Assembly: GCA_039000515.1 (NCBI GenBank)
Contig: JBCFYV010011164.1
Coordinates: 48,418,704-48,482,703, forward strand
Direction of reading: 5' to 3'
DNA from: Timema cristinae
Lineage: Eukaryota; Arthropoda; Insecta; Phasmatodea; Timematidae
DNA: 64,000 nt
Below, piece by piece: positions 33,540 through 46,485 of the stretch. Position 1 is the stretch's first letter. Each line of letters starts with the position of its first letter. The notes beneath the pieces were generated by a model that saw only the letters and a list, made by a program, of their open reading frames with translations, was not told where the DNA came from and did not search any database. A program made the translations under genes and the position numbers.

Positions 33540-34257
33540 ATATACATTTTATGAACATAAGGTAATGATTATAGGGCCTATCAGCACATGATTTACAAAC
33601 TAGCCTAATACTAGAGCAGACACAACACCTAGTCCCTCAGCTGACAATTTAATAATGGTACATTTCTAGCTATGCCGGAAATCAAACTAAGACACCGGGG
33701 TTTAGTTGGTATGGCTAAAATGTTTGAGTGTTCCAGTAAGTAAGCTATCTTCTAAATCCATCCTTTTCATACCGTCATTTTAAATTAGGAATTATAGAGC
33801 ACCAAAACAGCCAGTACGTCATGCATCACAAAAACAAATACACAGCAGTAAATCGCCTTTCAATTTATTTTAACAGCTATATATAGTTTCAACCTATTTT
33901 TCGTGTCTATATTTTAAATTAATCATTTACTGATATAGGACCTTCACTTTTAATATCCAACTAACTAGTAAAAATTTTAACCTTTTGTTTTATATTTTAC
34001 ATTATATCTTATTTATTGTCACTCCACATTTAATTTTTTGCTCCAATTTAAAAAACAACATTTTCAAATTTAAGTTTAATCCGTTTTTAATTGTAACAAA
34101 TTAACTTAACATTTCACTAAATAATTTACATTACATTTCAACCACTATAACTTCCCACATTTCAATATTTTTATTTGTACTGCTTACAAAATGTTTGAAT
34201 TGTAACATCAAATTATTTTGCTGTACAATTATTATTACTTTTTTATTTATTTTTTAG
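33540..34257. other. Spacer and probable intron upstream of the F-box coding exon
   Basis: No coding sequence was seen. A pyrimidine-rich tract ends in tttttag at 34257, a good splice acceptor. Confidence 0.5.
34250..34257 (+). promoter_or_regulatory. Splice acceptor of the F-box exon
   Basis: A T-rich tract followed by tag at 34255-34257 lies 15 bases before the ATG. The coding exon therefore starts at about 34258. Confidence 0.6.
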
Positions 34258-34272
34258 TTTGTGAAGGCGGAA

Positions 34273-35664
34273 ATGTCTTCAAAAAATATCCTTGACTTGC
34301 CAGTAGAAATGCTTCTCAACATATTTTCTTACTTGCCTCTACTTGATGTGCTGTGTCATGTCCAGCTAGTCTGCAAGGGTTGGAGAAATATTGTCCAAGT
34401 TCCTGAACTGTGGAACTTTTTGACATATAGCCCACAATATGCTACTACTACCAACATTGTTAAATTTATCAAGGCATATCCATTGATCAGAAGATTTCAC
34501 TTGGCATTTGTGACAGATATTAAAATTGTACTACCTGCTATTCTACAATATTCCTTAGACATTCGAAGTTTACATGTTGAGTTGATGGAAGCCTTGACAT
34601 TAGAAGAACTCGATAACCTGCTCGCTTTTTTCCCAAATTTGGAAAGTTTTCTCGTTAGATTGGAACACCCTCATGAAAGGGAAACTGTTGAAAGAATAAG
34701 TAAATGCACTAAGTTAAAGTGCCTAACCCTTACAGGACAATGCTTAACTCAAGGGCTATTTAGGCCCATTGCAGATCGATGCATGTCTTTGAAACATCTG
34801 AGTTTTGGATCTGGGCGACCAAATGTAAATGAAGATGATATTATTTACATTCTAGATAGAATGAAAAGTAGATTAGTTTCAATATATTTTATTTGTTATG
34901 GCGCTAGTAGTAATAAGATCATTGAGAAATTGGGAGCATGTTCCAAGTTAGAGCGAATATCAACCATCCATGAACAATCAAATGAAGAAAGTCTTGATAT
35001 TCATCCCCTTCAAAATCTTGGGTCTCTTAAATCTCTTAAAATTGATTTTTTATCTCAAAAAGCTCAACAGTCACTTAATACTATTTTGAATAGTTGTTGG
35101 TCAAATTTAATAAAGTTAGATCTTAACTTTGCATATGCCTATAATAAAGAAAGTTTAAAGGAGATATTTGAATGCTATCCCAAATTGGAGTATTTGGGTT
35201 TAAGTGGAAGCCATCCCCTAGGTGTGGAAACTAATTTGGAGAACATATACAAGCTCCCCAAACTTGCACATTTTCGTTTTAGAGGTTGTGAGACTCTAAC
35301 ATACAACACATTACAATATTTGAGAAACTGTTCAAACTTATGCTCATTGGACTTGACCCTAAGCAAAAGTTTTATTGATATTGAGAGAGTATTTGAAGAA
35401 CTTAGTAAATGCAATAAATTGGAAAATCTTATCCTAGAGATAGATCTAAGTATTGATGGACAAAGCCTATGTCTCATTACTAAATATTTCCCCTACCTGA
35501 AACACATTTCTTTGACCAGCAATGATGACATTACTGATCACTATATAAAGGCACTAGAAACAATGATGCCAAAGCTAGACTTTGTTGCACATAAAAAATC
35601 ATTTTTTGGTGGAATGTTTGATGAAATAGTATGCGAGTATGAAAGCTTTGAATCATTCTCATAA
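34273..35664 (+). CDS. F-box/leucine-rich-repeat protein (463 aa)
   Basis: Probable substrate receptor of an SCF (Skp1-Cullin-F-box) ubiquitin ligase. Residues about 6-50 form an F-box (LDLPVEMLLNIFSYLPLLDV, then LVCKGWRNI and PELW), the Skp1-binding part. The rest is a run of degenerate leucine-rich repeats such as LKCLTLTGQ, LIKLDLNFAY, LEYLGLSG, LCSLDLTLSK and LKHISLTSND, which would bind the substrate. The start is the first ATG in frame (34273); the frame is also open back to 34261. A splice acceptor at 34257 shows at least one upstream, probably non-coding, exon. The coding part has no intron and no defect. Several AATAAA signals follow (35751, 35858, 35870). Which F-box gene it is I cannot say; lineage-specific copies are common in this class. 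Confidence 0.9.
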   Translation: MSSKNILDLPVEMLLNIFSYLPLLDVLCHVQLVCKGWRNIVQVPELWNFLTYSPQYATTTNIVKFIKAYPLIRRFHLAFVTDIKIVLPAILQYSLDIRSLHVELMEALTLEELDNLLAFFPNLESFLVRLEHPHERETVERISKCTKLKCLTLTGQCLTQGLFRPIADRCMSLKHLSFGSGRPNVNEDDIIYILDRMKSRLVSIYFICYGASSNKIIEKLGACSKLERISTIHEQSNEESLDIHPLQNLGSLKSLKIDFLSQKAQQSLNTILNSCWSNLIKLDLNFAYAYNKESLKEIFECYPKLEYLGLSGSHPLGVETNLENIYKLPKLAHFRFRGCETLTYNTLQYLRNCSNLCSLDLTLSKSFIDIERVFEELSKCNKLENLILEIDLSIDGQSLCLITKYFPYLKHISLTSNDDITDHYIKALETMMPKLDFVAHKKSFFGGMFDEIVCEYESFESFS

Positions 35665-35750
35665 ATTCTAATACAAAATGCTAAAATAATTTTAAAACAC
35701 CAGATTTTCGGACAACATTTTGTGGTAGTAATAACTGATAATTTTAGTTT

Positions 35751-35756
35751 AATAAA
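35751..35756 (+). promoter_or_regulatory. Polyadenylation signal of the F-box gene
   Basis: AATAAA about 87 bases after the stop codon. Further AATAAA copies at 35858 and 35870 are alternatives. Confidence 0.5.
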
Positions 35757-35876
35757 TTCATACAACAAATATTTTTTTTTTTGCCAATCAGTCGTCATTT
35801 TGAAGCTATGTTCGTTAGAAGTTTTTGTGAAAGTGGTGTTAATATTTTTTTAAGGGGAATAAAACGATAAATAAAC

Positions 35877-36764
35877 TTTGTGTCTGACCTCAAATAAATA
35901 TATAAATAATATTGGCCTAAATTACTGTGGTTAACTATCACATTAATATATTACCATCTGTTTTCATTACAGTCATCTAAAGTGATAGTTGTCAGCCGGT
36001 GCTTAGTGATATATTTGGGATTACTTCTAGTAACATTTCGAGCTGTCATCCAGGTAAACTTAGCTCGTGAATGAATTATACACCTGGTTGCTTAAGTAAC
36101 CCCTCACAGTTATCTCTTCTAGTCTCATAAAAATATTATAAGAGAGAGTGAATGAGATTGATGGAAAGAGATATTACTAAAGGGTAAATTTCAAGTTCAA
36201 CACTAGTGAGCAACAAGACTCAAGAGAAAATGTTAAGGAAAAAGAAGGTGGATGATACAATAATAAAGAAAATTCAAAGTGTTCAAAACTAGATTATGAA
36301 TATTTAACTGCTTAAATATCTATTCACTAATAATTTAATACAATTACTTTGAAATTAATTTTATAATTTATTATTAGTGTATAGTTGTTTGCACATTATT
36401 TGAAATTTAATATATAGACCTATAATAAAAATTAATAGGTACTCTTCATGAAAAAAACAAATGAGCAAAATCTTATACCTCCTGATAATCTTGTTCTAGT
36501 TCTGTATGAACTCTTTGCAATTATTTTTATTATTAAAAATGATTAATAATTTATAGTCACATGTTACAGTTTGGCATTTTGCATTTGTAGCAAGGGGCTT
36601 ACAACACTTATCTACCTTACCATAATATCCTCATTTTGAACGGTAGCCACAGAATATTTAATATTTTCTAGTACTATTAAAATTTCTTATGAATTTAGTG
36701 AAGAAAAAATGTGTTTTCATTCAAATATCTAAGTGTGTTATAGCATATTACTTACCTAATGGCA
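35877..36764. other. Spacer, no gene seen
   Basis: AT-rich sequence without recognised coding region or repeat. Confidence 0.5.
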
Positions 36765-37550
36765 TTAGGAACTTGAAAGTTCACTTCCTCATTTACAAAA
36801 GTAAGCCCCCTATCCTGAACTAGTTCTATCCAGTCCACCTCATTACACGCTATCTCTTTCATGTCCATTCTAATGTTATCCTCCGATCTCTGTTTAGGTC
36901 TTCCTATTGGGTTTGACAGTCAGTACTCTGAACAGGATTCTAGAATCTCCCATTTGCGCTGCTCTCACGCCCACCTTAATCTACAAGACTTGATTATCCT
37001 AACAGTCTTATGATTAATTCAGGGTATGTAACTCATCATTATCTAACTTTATCCACTCCCCAGTAGCCTAATCTATTTGTGGACCAAACATCTCCCTAAG
37101 TACCTTGTTTTCAAACACCCTTAATTAAAGAACCAGTATAATTATTGCTTTGAATATTCTGATTTTCACATACTTGGACAGCAGGCGAAATGCCGACAAC
37201 CTACTGACCGAGTAATAGCATGCATTTCCCATATGTATTCTTCTCCTTATTTCCATCCTAATATCCCTATTGCTAATTAAAATAGTTTCTAAATATTTAA
37301 ACTCATTAACCCTCTCAAATGATATGTTGTTCGCAGTAATTTCTAAATTATTGTCCCCAATCTGTGTTCTCTGTGTGATCATATACTTTTTCAGTGTCCA
37401 CTTCTAAACCTATTTCCTTACTAGCTTCCAGTAAAATGTATACATTTCTTCCATACTATATTGCCAAATAGAGCTAAATCATTATCATATCCTAATATAC
37501 ATTGTAATGTTTAATGTCAACCCTTAACTACCTATTCCTATCAAATACAG
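36765..37550 (-). pseudogene. RTE-like LINE, 5'-truncated
   Basis: The minus strand starts in the RT catalytic region (GYDNDLALFG, where YADD is expected, about 37500). It then gives LLEASKEIGLEVDTEK, MITQRTQIGDNNLEI, NEFKYLETILISNRDIRMEI, RRRIHMGNACYYSVSRLSAF and, after breaks, the VLRE and WED..RMD block. It ends with cttttgtaaatgagg, tcaagttcctaatgccatta. This is the same family as at 8478 and 61435, but here the last coding block is single. Its 5' edge abuts a SINE at 37552. Confidence 0.75.
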
Positions 37551-37551
37551 G

Positions 37552-37800
37552 TCTGCTTCAGTGGTTGCATGGGTCCAAGTATAACTCTCGATAGTATTAA
37601 CTGCCGAGACAGGGAGGGGTTCGAATTCTGGTCAGATGCACTGAAGGTGGTTTTTCTAAAATGGTTTTCCTTTCTTCCCTCACACAAATATGGATATGAT
37701 CCTCTAATTTCAACCTTCCTTACCCTTAACTAATTGGGTAATTAGTACATATGCTTACAATATAAACAGATAGTAGGATGTGGAGCTTAATAAAAAGATA
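37552..37800 (+). repeat. SINE family A copy
   Basis: The order is: head cttcagtggttgcatggg, B box ggttcgaattctggtc (about 37619), ggtggtttttctaaaatgg, cacacaaatatgg, caaccttcc and tail tagtaggatgtggagctta. It is full length and diverged. Confidence 0.7.
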
Positions 37801-37924
37801 TGTATATTTAAAATAAAATACATGATCAGCATTAGTAGCAAAGTAGTTGTCATCCCAACCCTTGTTATCACAATATTCAATTAATTTACTTCCGATCATT
37901 TTCATTGGTTGAATGATTTGAGAC

Positions 37925-38110
37925 ATCACTCTTGCAGTAGAGTGAACTGAACGGAGAAATCAAGATTTGAATCTCCTTTGGGTGACCGAGGATGTTTTTA
38001 CCTAAATGATTTCAAAATCTTACTCCACACAAATGTGAATACATTTCTTCTTAATTCCATCTTCCTCACTCCTACTTCATTGTTGTAAGTTAGCCTGGTT
38101 AGATATATAC
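37925..38110 (+). repeat. SINE family A copy, partial
   Basis: aagatttgaatctcctttgg gives the B-box region, followed by a decayed body with cacacaaatgtgaatac and catcttcctcactcc. The tail is missing. Confidence 0.45.
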
Positions 38111-38454
38111 AATTTTAGATGGAATCGTAGATAATGAGGAAAGAAATTAAGAAAATAAAAGACAAGTTTACTTTGTAAACTCAACATGGAAAATACACAA
38201 GACCTGGACAATATGTCTTAGTTGAAGGAGCGAAATACATACAATTGTAAGAAACAAATGCTTTCCCAAAATTGTTGGAAATATGACTATATGAATCCAG
38301 GAGGAATGGTCACAAAATTAGTCACTTTTTTTCTATAGGTGTACAGACACATCTAAAATTGCCTTTGACATACTAAGATATTAGAATGTAAAGAGCCCAG
38401 AGAAAAGATTTCCAGAATTGTCATTTTCTAAGTGAACTTGACACATTTACATCA

Positions 38455-38769
<315 letters not shown>

Positions 38770-38782
38770 TAGAGACATGGTT

Positions 38783-40070
38783 GTGATACTTAGTTAAGTG
38801 ACCAAATCATATACATCCAGCTTAACATAAAAAAGGGGACTTAAAAGAGTCCAAAGAGATGTTTGCATAACTTCATTTAATCCAGGAGACTAAAACAATA
38901 CAACTTTTCCAAAGTGAATAGAAATATTTACTTCAAACTTGACAATCTAAATAAATTAATAAATTTAGGAAAACAACCGAGTACAAAAATGTAAGCCTAA
39001 AAGGAACTTTGAACATAAATCTTCTATAGCAGCTCGCTGGTTACTGCCTATTATAATAAGTGTCCTAGAGCATTGTGTAAGGATAAGTCGACTTCTTGGG
39101 TTGGACCTCCCTTATATGTGCATTTTGACCAAATTGAGTCGTATTCAGGAATAGGAGGGTGAAGAAGATGACGTGTCATATAGAAAGGCCCAAGGTAGAT
39201 CCATAATGTTCCACTATATTCATGAAAGATCGAGCACTGGGAATAACAACTGTGTAACACATTCGTGCAATGGCCCCAATTTAGGAAGAATTTACATAAT
39301 ACCTGAGACCGACTGGAATCATTCGCTGTCAACCCAACTCTAAAGTTATGCCAAGGTTGGCTCATGCTCCAGTAATGGTGCCAACATGTGCTTATTGACA
39401 CCATCTTAGGGAAATTTAGTCCCCAGGGTGAATATATCCAGATAACCTGGATCTTTGATATAGTCTGTGTTCTTTCAACGCTATTTAGTGAGAAATAGGC
39501 CCGACTCAATTATTTGGAGAACAAGGTAAGTTTAAGTGAAAATGTTTATTTGGTGGGGCTAATATTTTTATAAAGTAGAGGTTTATTTATGTAGAGGTGT
39601 ATCAGAATTTAGGGGGATTTTCTTTTCTTGTAGTTTGTTGCCAAGTCCAATTGCCTAGCAATTGCAACAGAATTATTACATTTTCCCATATTTAAATATA
39701 TTTATTGGTAAAAGAGATTTGTTACTTTCAAATTTGCATAGCATATAGAAGCCAGAAGAAAGGAATAAGATGTCACATTTGTGCATTAGAATCTTAACCA
39801 TATTTTTACCTCTTTCCATAGGTGGGCTTCCTTCACTCAATTTTCACTTAAACGGTTTTTATCTTTCCTCATTTTTTCGATTTCCTCTATTGTATAATTA
39901 TTTAGCTGGCTGGGTCTCCTCATTGCTGAACAAATTTACTTAGCAGTAAGTAATGTACTTTAAAAAGAAAAATACCCACTAAACATAAATAGCTATATTT
40001 TTGAGATTTCATAGCTTCTGACACTATTTAATTAAAAGTTGTTTTAATAAGATACTTTATTAAGAAACAC
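38783..40070. other. No supported gene
   Basis: It contains a 152-codon minus-strand frame at 39051-39509 with higher GC than its surroundings but no family features that I recognise. The remainder is AT-rich spacer. Confidence 0.4.
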
Positions 40071-40072
40071 CT

Positions 40073-40275
40073 GCCTTGTTGGTGTAGTTAGCTAACCTGC
40101 TAGTTTTGTGTTGAGTTAAACTGCCGAGGACAGTGAGATCAAGGTTTGAATCTTTGTTGAGTGAACTGGGGGTGGTTTTCCACTCTCCTTTCACACAAAT
40201 GCGAGTTCACTTCCTATAATTCAACCTTCCTGATTCCTAATCCATTAAAATAATTAGCCCAAATGAATAGTAAGA
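40073..40275 (+). repeat. SINE family A copy
   Basis: It shows the full tRNA-like head (gccttgttggtgtagttagc), B box ggtttgaatctttg, body and a decayed tail. It helps define the 5' end of the family. Confidence 0.7.
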
Positions 40276-41284
40276 AATAAAAATATCCTAAATAACTGAA
40301 CAGATTTGGTACAGTAGTCTAAACAAAACACCATCTTTGATTAATATGAATAGATTTGTACATGCTTATTCCTTATTATATAGTTTTTTTTAAATTTTGT
40401 GTCAAGACAATTATAATCTTTTGAGCACCAGAATAAACTTATTCACAATGGTATCTTCACACAGTAAAACTTGAAATAAATGATATGGAGCTCCGTACGG
40501 ACTTTCTCGCTCTATTGTTTGAAAATGGAGATATTTACTCAAAACTCGTAATATACACTAGCAAACCCAAGCCTAAATTGCGCTATACTTATGTAAAACA
40601 TTTTTTGACAACCGGTTTTAAATTTTATCATTCTAGTTTTAAAGAATTAATGTCCTCATTTGTATATTTGGAACAATAAAAATTATCAATAGTGGGTCCA
40701 CAAGGGTCAACACTTCGTATTAAAATTTCGACTTCTAGCTAAAAAAAATTGACATTTTATTTGATATTGCACATCTTCAGGTCATTGCATTCCTATTAAA
40801 TTCCTCATTTATATATTTCAACCAATAAAAAATTTAAATATTGACTATTGAATCTAAAATGATAGAGATAGCTCATTGCTCTACAACCATTTCCCCTAAG
40901 AGGTTAAAGGAAAAACAACAAACTTCTTGAGAGGCTTACTAATATTTAGTTACTTTTTGGCATTAAAACATAAGTAGGTATCTCTGTACAGCTAAAGCTC
41001 ACAAAATTATATTAATATATTTGCCAATATGTCAGAACCTATTGGTTTTTTAAAAATATATTTCAAATAAAAGTTTATTTTTCATAGTGCTACAAATTTT
41101 CAATGATAAGTTATTTAGTCACAAATAGTTGCGGACATATAGACATTTTCGCTTCTCTAAAGTACTCTAAAAGTCATTTTCATGGGAAAATTAAAATAGT
41201 AATTTTATTTATAATCTTAACCTATATATGAATTTTAATCAAAATCATTAGGGTCAATTTTGAGAAAAATGATATTTTCTCTTT

Positions 41285-41935
41285 TTGCCATTTAATAAAA
41301 TACTCTTAATTTTAGGGTTAAACAGATACACAGACACAGCATTGCAAAAAAAAACGCTTTTTATGGTTCGGGGGATCATGAAAGGTCGAACAACAACAAC
41401 ATCTTGGATTAGATTTTTTTACAGCCACAATACTTTACAGTGTTTGAAAAGTTCTAGAATATATATTTGCATATAGCCTGAAAATTATTGTTATAAAACT
41501 ATGTTTCAAATAAATGATTTTTATTATAAATACACCAACATATTTGCAATGCTAAGTAATAGCATATCTCAAAGTTTTACATAGAAATAATAATAAAAAA
41601 AGAGAATTTATGCATCAGACAAAAAATCGAATAGCCACTTTATATGTAATATTGATTAATGCTTAGAAATAAAATTAAATCAAAATAGATTTTTTCCCTT
41701 TTCACCTTTAAGTAAACTACCCTTAATTTTAGGTTTAGATATCCAATTCTATAAATCCCTTGGGGCAACCTTATTAAGACTAGATATCAAGTTTAAGCCC
41801 GATCGGTAAAATAGTTTAGGCTCTACGCCGAGGTAAATACGAATGAACATTCAAAAACCACTTTTTCTGATTCGGGACATCATGAAACGTCAAAATTCAT
41901 CAAAATCTCGAGTTAATATTTTTTTTACAATCCAC
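41285..41935 (+). repeat. Two diverged copies of a dispersed non-coding repeat
   Basis: Near 41363 (ttatggttcgggggatcatg) and near 41870 (tctgattcgggacatcatga) the same text recurs: atcatgaaa.gtc, a catc run, aatttttttac and a CCAC end. The second copy keeps the preceding block atcggtaaaatagtttaggc. A third relative is at 44640-45120. Confidence 0.5.
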
Positions 41936-41999
41936 CCGTAAGATAGTGAGAAAGTAAAAAAGTGTTGGAAGTTAATTAAAATAATGACATTTAATATTC

Positions 42000-43110
42000 T
42001 ATCCTGAACTAATCAGCTCCTTTGTGCTTACCAAAATTTAGTATAGCTCTATTTATTTACAGAAACTAATAATATTTTAATTTGCCCTCATTTTCTGTAA
42101 GTTTGTTTATAGTGGTTTTGTTTGTTTGTTTATAATGGTGTTACTTATAATAGAAATTAATCCATAAATGATCATTACCTTTGTTTGCTTTTGAAATTTC
42201 TTTAATTAGTGGTCTGATTGCAAGTAACATTAGTTCCAAGTGATTTTATAAAGTTTGTTGTGCTCACCTAATTTTCTTTTTTACATGTTTGACTGAATTC
42301 ACTTTTTATTTGATCAACTGTTATTTGTTCAATTTTTTTCCCTTCATCATATGAGGTATTGAACATGCACTTTCTGAACCGACTGATTATATCAGCACAT
42401 GATTCTATTTTATTATTTTGATTAATGTATTATATTGTCACTCTCCTTTTTACATTATTTTATAAAACTATTTTACTAGAAAGTATTTTAAATACTTTAT
42501 ATTTTGATGACATTAATGCCTAAACTATAATAATGATTTTACTCAAGATTATTTTTCATAGAATAAAAAAGTGTTTTTTATTTTGACGGTAAGCTTTGTG
42601 GATCTTGTCAATATATCAATTTGTGTATCAACACTTTCTCAATAATGGGTTAAGAATTGGTACACGCAAACAAATGAGTTTTTGAAAACATAGATTTTTA
42701 TTAATTAATGTTTAGACATTTATTTTCTCATTCCATAGGTGTTGATAATACATTCAAGTTTCATCTAAAACATAAATGATGATCTATTTACTTAAACTGA
42801 AATAAAAATTCAAATAAAGCTATTGTCATAGAAAATATAATTTACTTTTTTTAGTTGATGAGTGAAATGATCCCATGAGAAGTGGTAACTTGTCATGGTC
42901 TTTATCTTAATGTTTGGCCTATTGTAAATGAGATTGCAAGTGTGTAAAATGTAATAGATACATTAATTTATATTAAACTTTTTTATAATCTCTATGTATT
43001 TTATTTTCAAGTTAATTAGACCTCATTTTGTTTTGTAATACAATTTTATCATGCTAACATTTTTTAATTGTTTAGTTACTATATCATTTATCTAAGACTA
43101 AGAGTAGGCC
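42000..43110. other. AT-rich spacer, no gene seen
   Basis: No coding sequence or repeat boundary was recognised. Confidence 0.5.
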
Positions 43111-43116
43111 TACCTA

Positions 43117-43338
43117 CAGTAGCCCCATTACTTCTTTGGTGCTGACTGACAGCTGACTGCTTGGACAAGTTACCAGACCAAATTATGTATCCCTACGCTG
43201 AACCATATGATTTGCAAAAACATGTGTTTAGCAGCTGTCACTTCGGACAGTCAGAATTTAGGTAAATACCTAAAGTGTTGACTGTGAGAAGTCAGCTGTG
43301 AGCTGTCATTCAGCACCGAAGAAGCCATGGGGCTAATG
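43117..43338. mobile_element. MITE with about 40-bp inverted ends and TA target site
   Basis: The left end cagtagccccattacttctt continuing to ggtgctgactgacagctgac, and the reverse of the right end cattagccccatggcttctt continuing to ggtgctgaatgacagctcac, are inverted copies. TA flanks both ends (43115-43116, 43339-43340). The interior is non-coding. It would be mobilised by a Tc1/mariner-type transposase. Confidence 0.8.
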
Positions 43339-43604
43339 TACTTATTATTTGTATACTTACACAAAATAGTCATATTTAAATTTTAATATATAGAAATCGT
43401 CCTTTTTATAAAACATTAAGGTTAATATAAATTGATCTCACTACATATTTAAAACTAAAAGTTTTTTCCAACTAGAGATCTAATATAATTGTAGTTGCGA
43501 GAAAATCTTCAAACCATACTTAAAAAAGCAATATGATTAAAACATTGGTGTTTTACCAACATCGATGTTCAGACTTCAATGTATCATTTCATGTGCAACC
43601 TAAG

Positions 43605-43790
43605 TTGGGAATGAATAAGGTAGAATTTAAGGAATATGTACCCACAATTGTATGGGGTGGAGTGGGAAACCATTTAAAAATAATCCCCAGTATACCTGAC
43701 AGGAATTTGACCCCAATATTACAGTCACAGGCAGTATAGTCTATTGAGAGGGTGGCACCTTAGAGCATGCAACTATCAAAGAGGATCAGT
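43605..43790 (-). repeat. SINE family A copy, diverged
   Basis: The minus strand shows the head, a decayed B box (ggggtcaaattcctgtc), the ggtttcccactcc block and the wording cacaattgtgggtac. Confidence 0.5.
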
Positions 43791-43799
43791 CTTGTTGAG

Positions 43800-44440
43800 A
43801 TATTGAATGTTTATAACAAGCTTTCTTTGGTTAATATTATTTCAAAATCACACTGAATTTATTTAAAATGTGCTTTTACTGCAATATCACTATTACATAT
43901 TATTATTTTTAATCACGAAACAAGTGTGTTATTTATATTTGAAGATTGATAACTATTTATGTTACTGTTTTGTAATTTTATCTGTATTTATTTTCTTTCA
44001 AGTTGATTAAGGCATCTTTCCTCCTTTTATCAGCAAATGTATGATACATTTGATAGTTCTGTTATGGTTTTGTGTTCTTTTATTTTGGTTTCAACACTAC
44101 AATCTTTTTTTTTATTTGCTAAGAATTAAAATCATTAACTATAAGCAGGGAATCAAGCCAAAATATTTATTGGTTTTGATTGTGGTTCTTCCAATAAGCA
44201 TTTTATGGTTCTTGTTCTAGTTAGAGAAAAAAGAAGTTCTGGGTTTTAAGTTTTGTTCTGTTTTTTAATAGCTACACTACCATTAACAAATAAGAAAATT
44301 TACTAAACATTAATTTACAACCAAATAAAATGTATTTATATAAAACATGAAAGATGTATAATTTATAAGTTAAACTATTATATAAGCCTGTAAGCAACAG
44401 GTGAACTAAAATGTAATAATTAGGATGCAATATAGCTTTC
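43800..44440. other. AT-rich spacer, no gene seen
   Basis: No coding sequence or repeat recognised. Confidence 0.5.
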
Positions 44441-44639
44441 CCTTTATATAAAAATGGAGATATTTACTTAAAACCAATAAGATGTGAAACAAAATAATAG
44501 ACAATGTTGCAAAAACCTGATGGAAACATCATATCCCAAATGAAATAATATTCACTTTTACAGAACTATTTAGACAAGAGGAAAATCTCTGATCACCAAA
44601 GAGCATAATAATCTACCCTTTTCATAGTATCTCAATTAA

Positions 44640-45125
44640 AAATTATATATTTTGTTAAATCTCAGAAACTATGGTTTAATAAAAATATTTTTAATGATAC
44701 TACAACTTAACAATGGTAAGATATTTCTTATCTCAAATAGTTGCAAAGATATGAACAAAATTGGAAATTTACATCTATATAAAATGTCCTTTTCATGGTA
44801 TTATGAAAATTGCAATTTTGTTTTTAGTGTTAAACAGTGCCCGAATACAAAATTTAGCCAAAATCGCTAGAGCTTATTTGAGAAAATCAATTTTGTCTCT
44901 TGAGTGAAGTTATAATATATCTAATTCCAAAATCTTGAAGGAAACTTATAAAATCCCAAGATACCAAATTATTTTAGTCTGATCAGTAAAATGTTTTCAG
45001 CTCTAAACTGAGAAACAAATAGAAGGTGAGACAGACAGAAAAAAATATCAAAAATCTGGCTCCCTTTGGTTATATACTATAAGTGTACTAAGTTTCATGT
45101 TTCTAGGACATATATGGGATTCTGG
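44640..45125 (+). repeat. Third relative of the 41.3-41.9 kb repeat
   Basis: It contains tttagtctgatcagtaaaat (compare 41800) followed by ctctaaactgagaaacaaat and a gagacagacagaaaaa block, in the same order as the copies at 41.3-41.9 kb. Confidence 0.4.
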
Positions 45126-45156
45126 GGGATACAGAAAGACTCACACACATAAGATA

Positions 45157-45178
45157 ATTATATATATATATATATATA
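45157..45178. repeat. (TA)n microsatellite
   Basis: About ten TA units. A similar short run is at 52388-52402, and a CA-type run lies at about 45891-45912. Confidence 0.85.
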
Positions 45179-45179
45179 A

Positions 45180-46480
45180 TATAATTACACAACTTATTTA
45201 TTATTTAAAAAGGAAATTATTTTATATATTTTTATCTGCCACATCTCAAAAGAATAATCAAAATAAATTAATTAATTATTATAGGAAGTCCACTTTCAAT
45301 CACCAACATTAATTGCATCATCAAAGTTTGTCCCTTTAGAAATATTTATTATTTGATTTATCAATATAAAAATAATTATCAAAAGCTTCCAATAATACTT
45401 CCTTTTAGAGTATTGTATAGTTTCTCTTTAAACTGACTAAAAAGTAAATACAATTATAATTTTTTTTTATGCCACCATTGTGGCAACATGAATTTCCGGT
45501 TTTAAAATAACGGGCTTCCTGTGAAAACCAGACTGTATGTATAATCTTTATAAATAGTTTCATCTCATTTATAAATTAATAATTAAAAATACTTTTTTCT
45601 GTTTGTATTTCCAAGTGAAAAAAAAACCACAAATTGGATTATCTAATGTTAGTTTGATGCAGACATCCAAGCTAATTATCATCTTGGAAAGATAAGGAAA
45701 TTGTGAAAATGATTTTAGTTGATTTATTTCAAATAAATTATAAATATCTCTCAGGCCTATGCTTATGTACAAAGACAATATTTCAGGCTTGACTAATAAA
45801 TAGGCTATTAAAATATTGTTATCACATAATTTCAATTCCAACTTTTTTAATTTGATATGGTCTTTGGTACTTTCTTGGAGTCCTTAATTAGTACACACAC
45901 ACACGCACACACAAAGAAGTAAATTAATGTACAGGGTTACAATATTTATTTATATATACTTTACCTCAATAACACTCCTAATGTAACGTTGGTGTCAATG
46001 TCCCTGTCATATTTAAATAAATTCTACCATGGATAACATTAATTTCCCTCTATCTGACAAATTATTTAAACACTTGGCTATTATTAGAATAAAATTTCTG
46101 TACTTCCCACAGTGAAAACATTCTTTGTACTGATTTGATTATTTTTAGTTCCAGCTTTGCTTTGAATAGTTCAACTCCACCACCCCAATCCCCCTCCTTT
46201 TTTTCCAGCTCCACTATTATTTCCTTCTTGTATCTCTTTAGATATTTAAGAATTTAAGATCATCTTGAATGGTGGAGAATTTATTTGAGCTCGATTTTAG
46301 TTATAGAACATTCTTCTTTACTTGGATTGGTTCAGAAATAAAATTATTTCTTGTTAGACCATTTTCTTGAATCATTGTATTTATTATTTTGTGATAATGT
46401 TTACTCCTACTATATTTGCCTTTATTTCATGTTTTAAGTTTAAAGATAATTCTATCTTCATTTATATTTGTTAGAGGTTT
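45180..46480. other. AT-rich spacer, no gene seen
   Basis: No coding sequence or repeat boundary recognised. Confidence 0.5.
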
Positions 46481-46485
46481 TTTTT

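Noticed and set aside
33560..33735. Possible minus-strand SINE family C copy
   Set aside because: ccggaaatcaaactaagaca resembles a B box in reverse, but too little of the family C body matches.
39051..39509. 152-codon minus-strand frame, GC-richer than its surroundings
   Set aside because: No family motif, no clear splice context, and the residue mix is Trp/His/Cys-rich as in a shadow frame. I considered a mitochondrial insertion (COX1 or cytochrome b) but could not align it in any frame.
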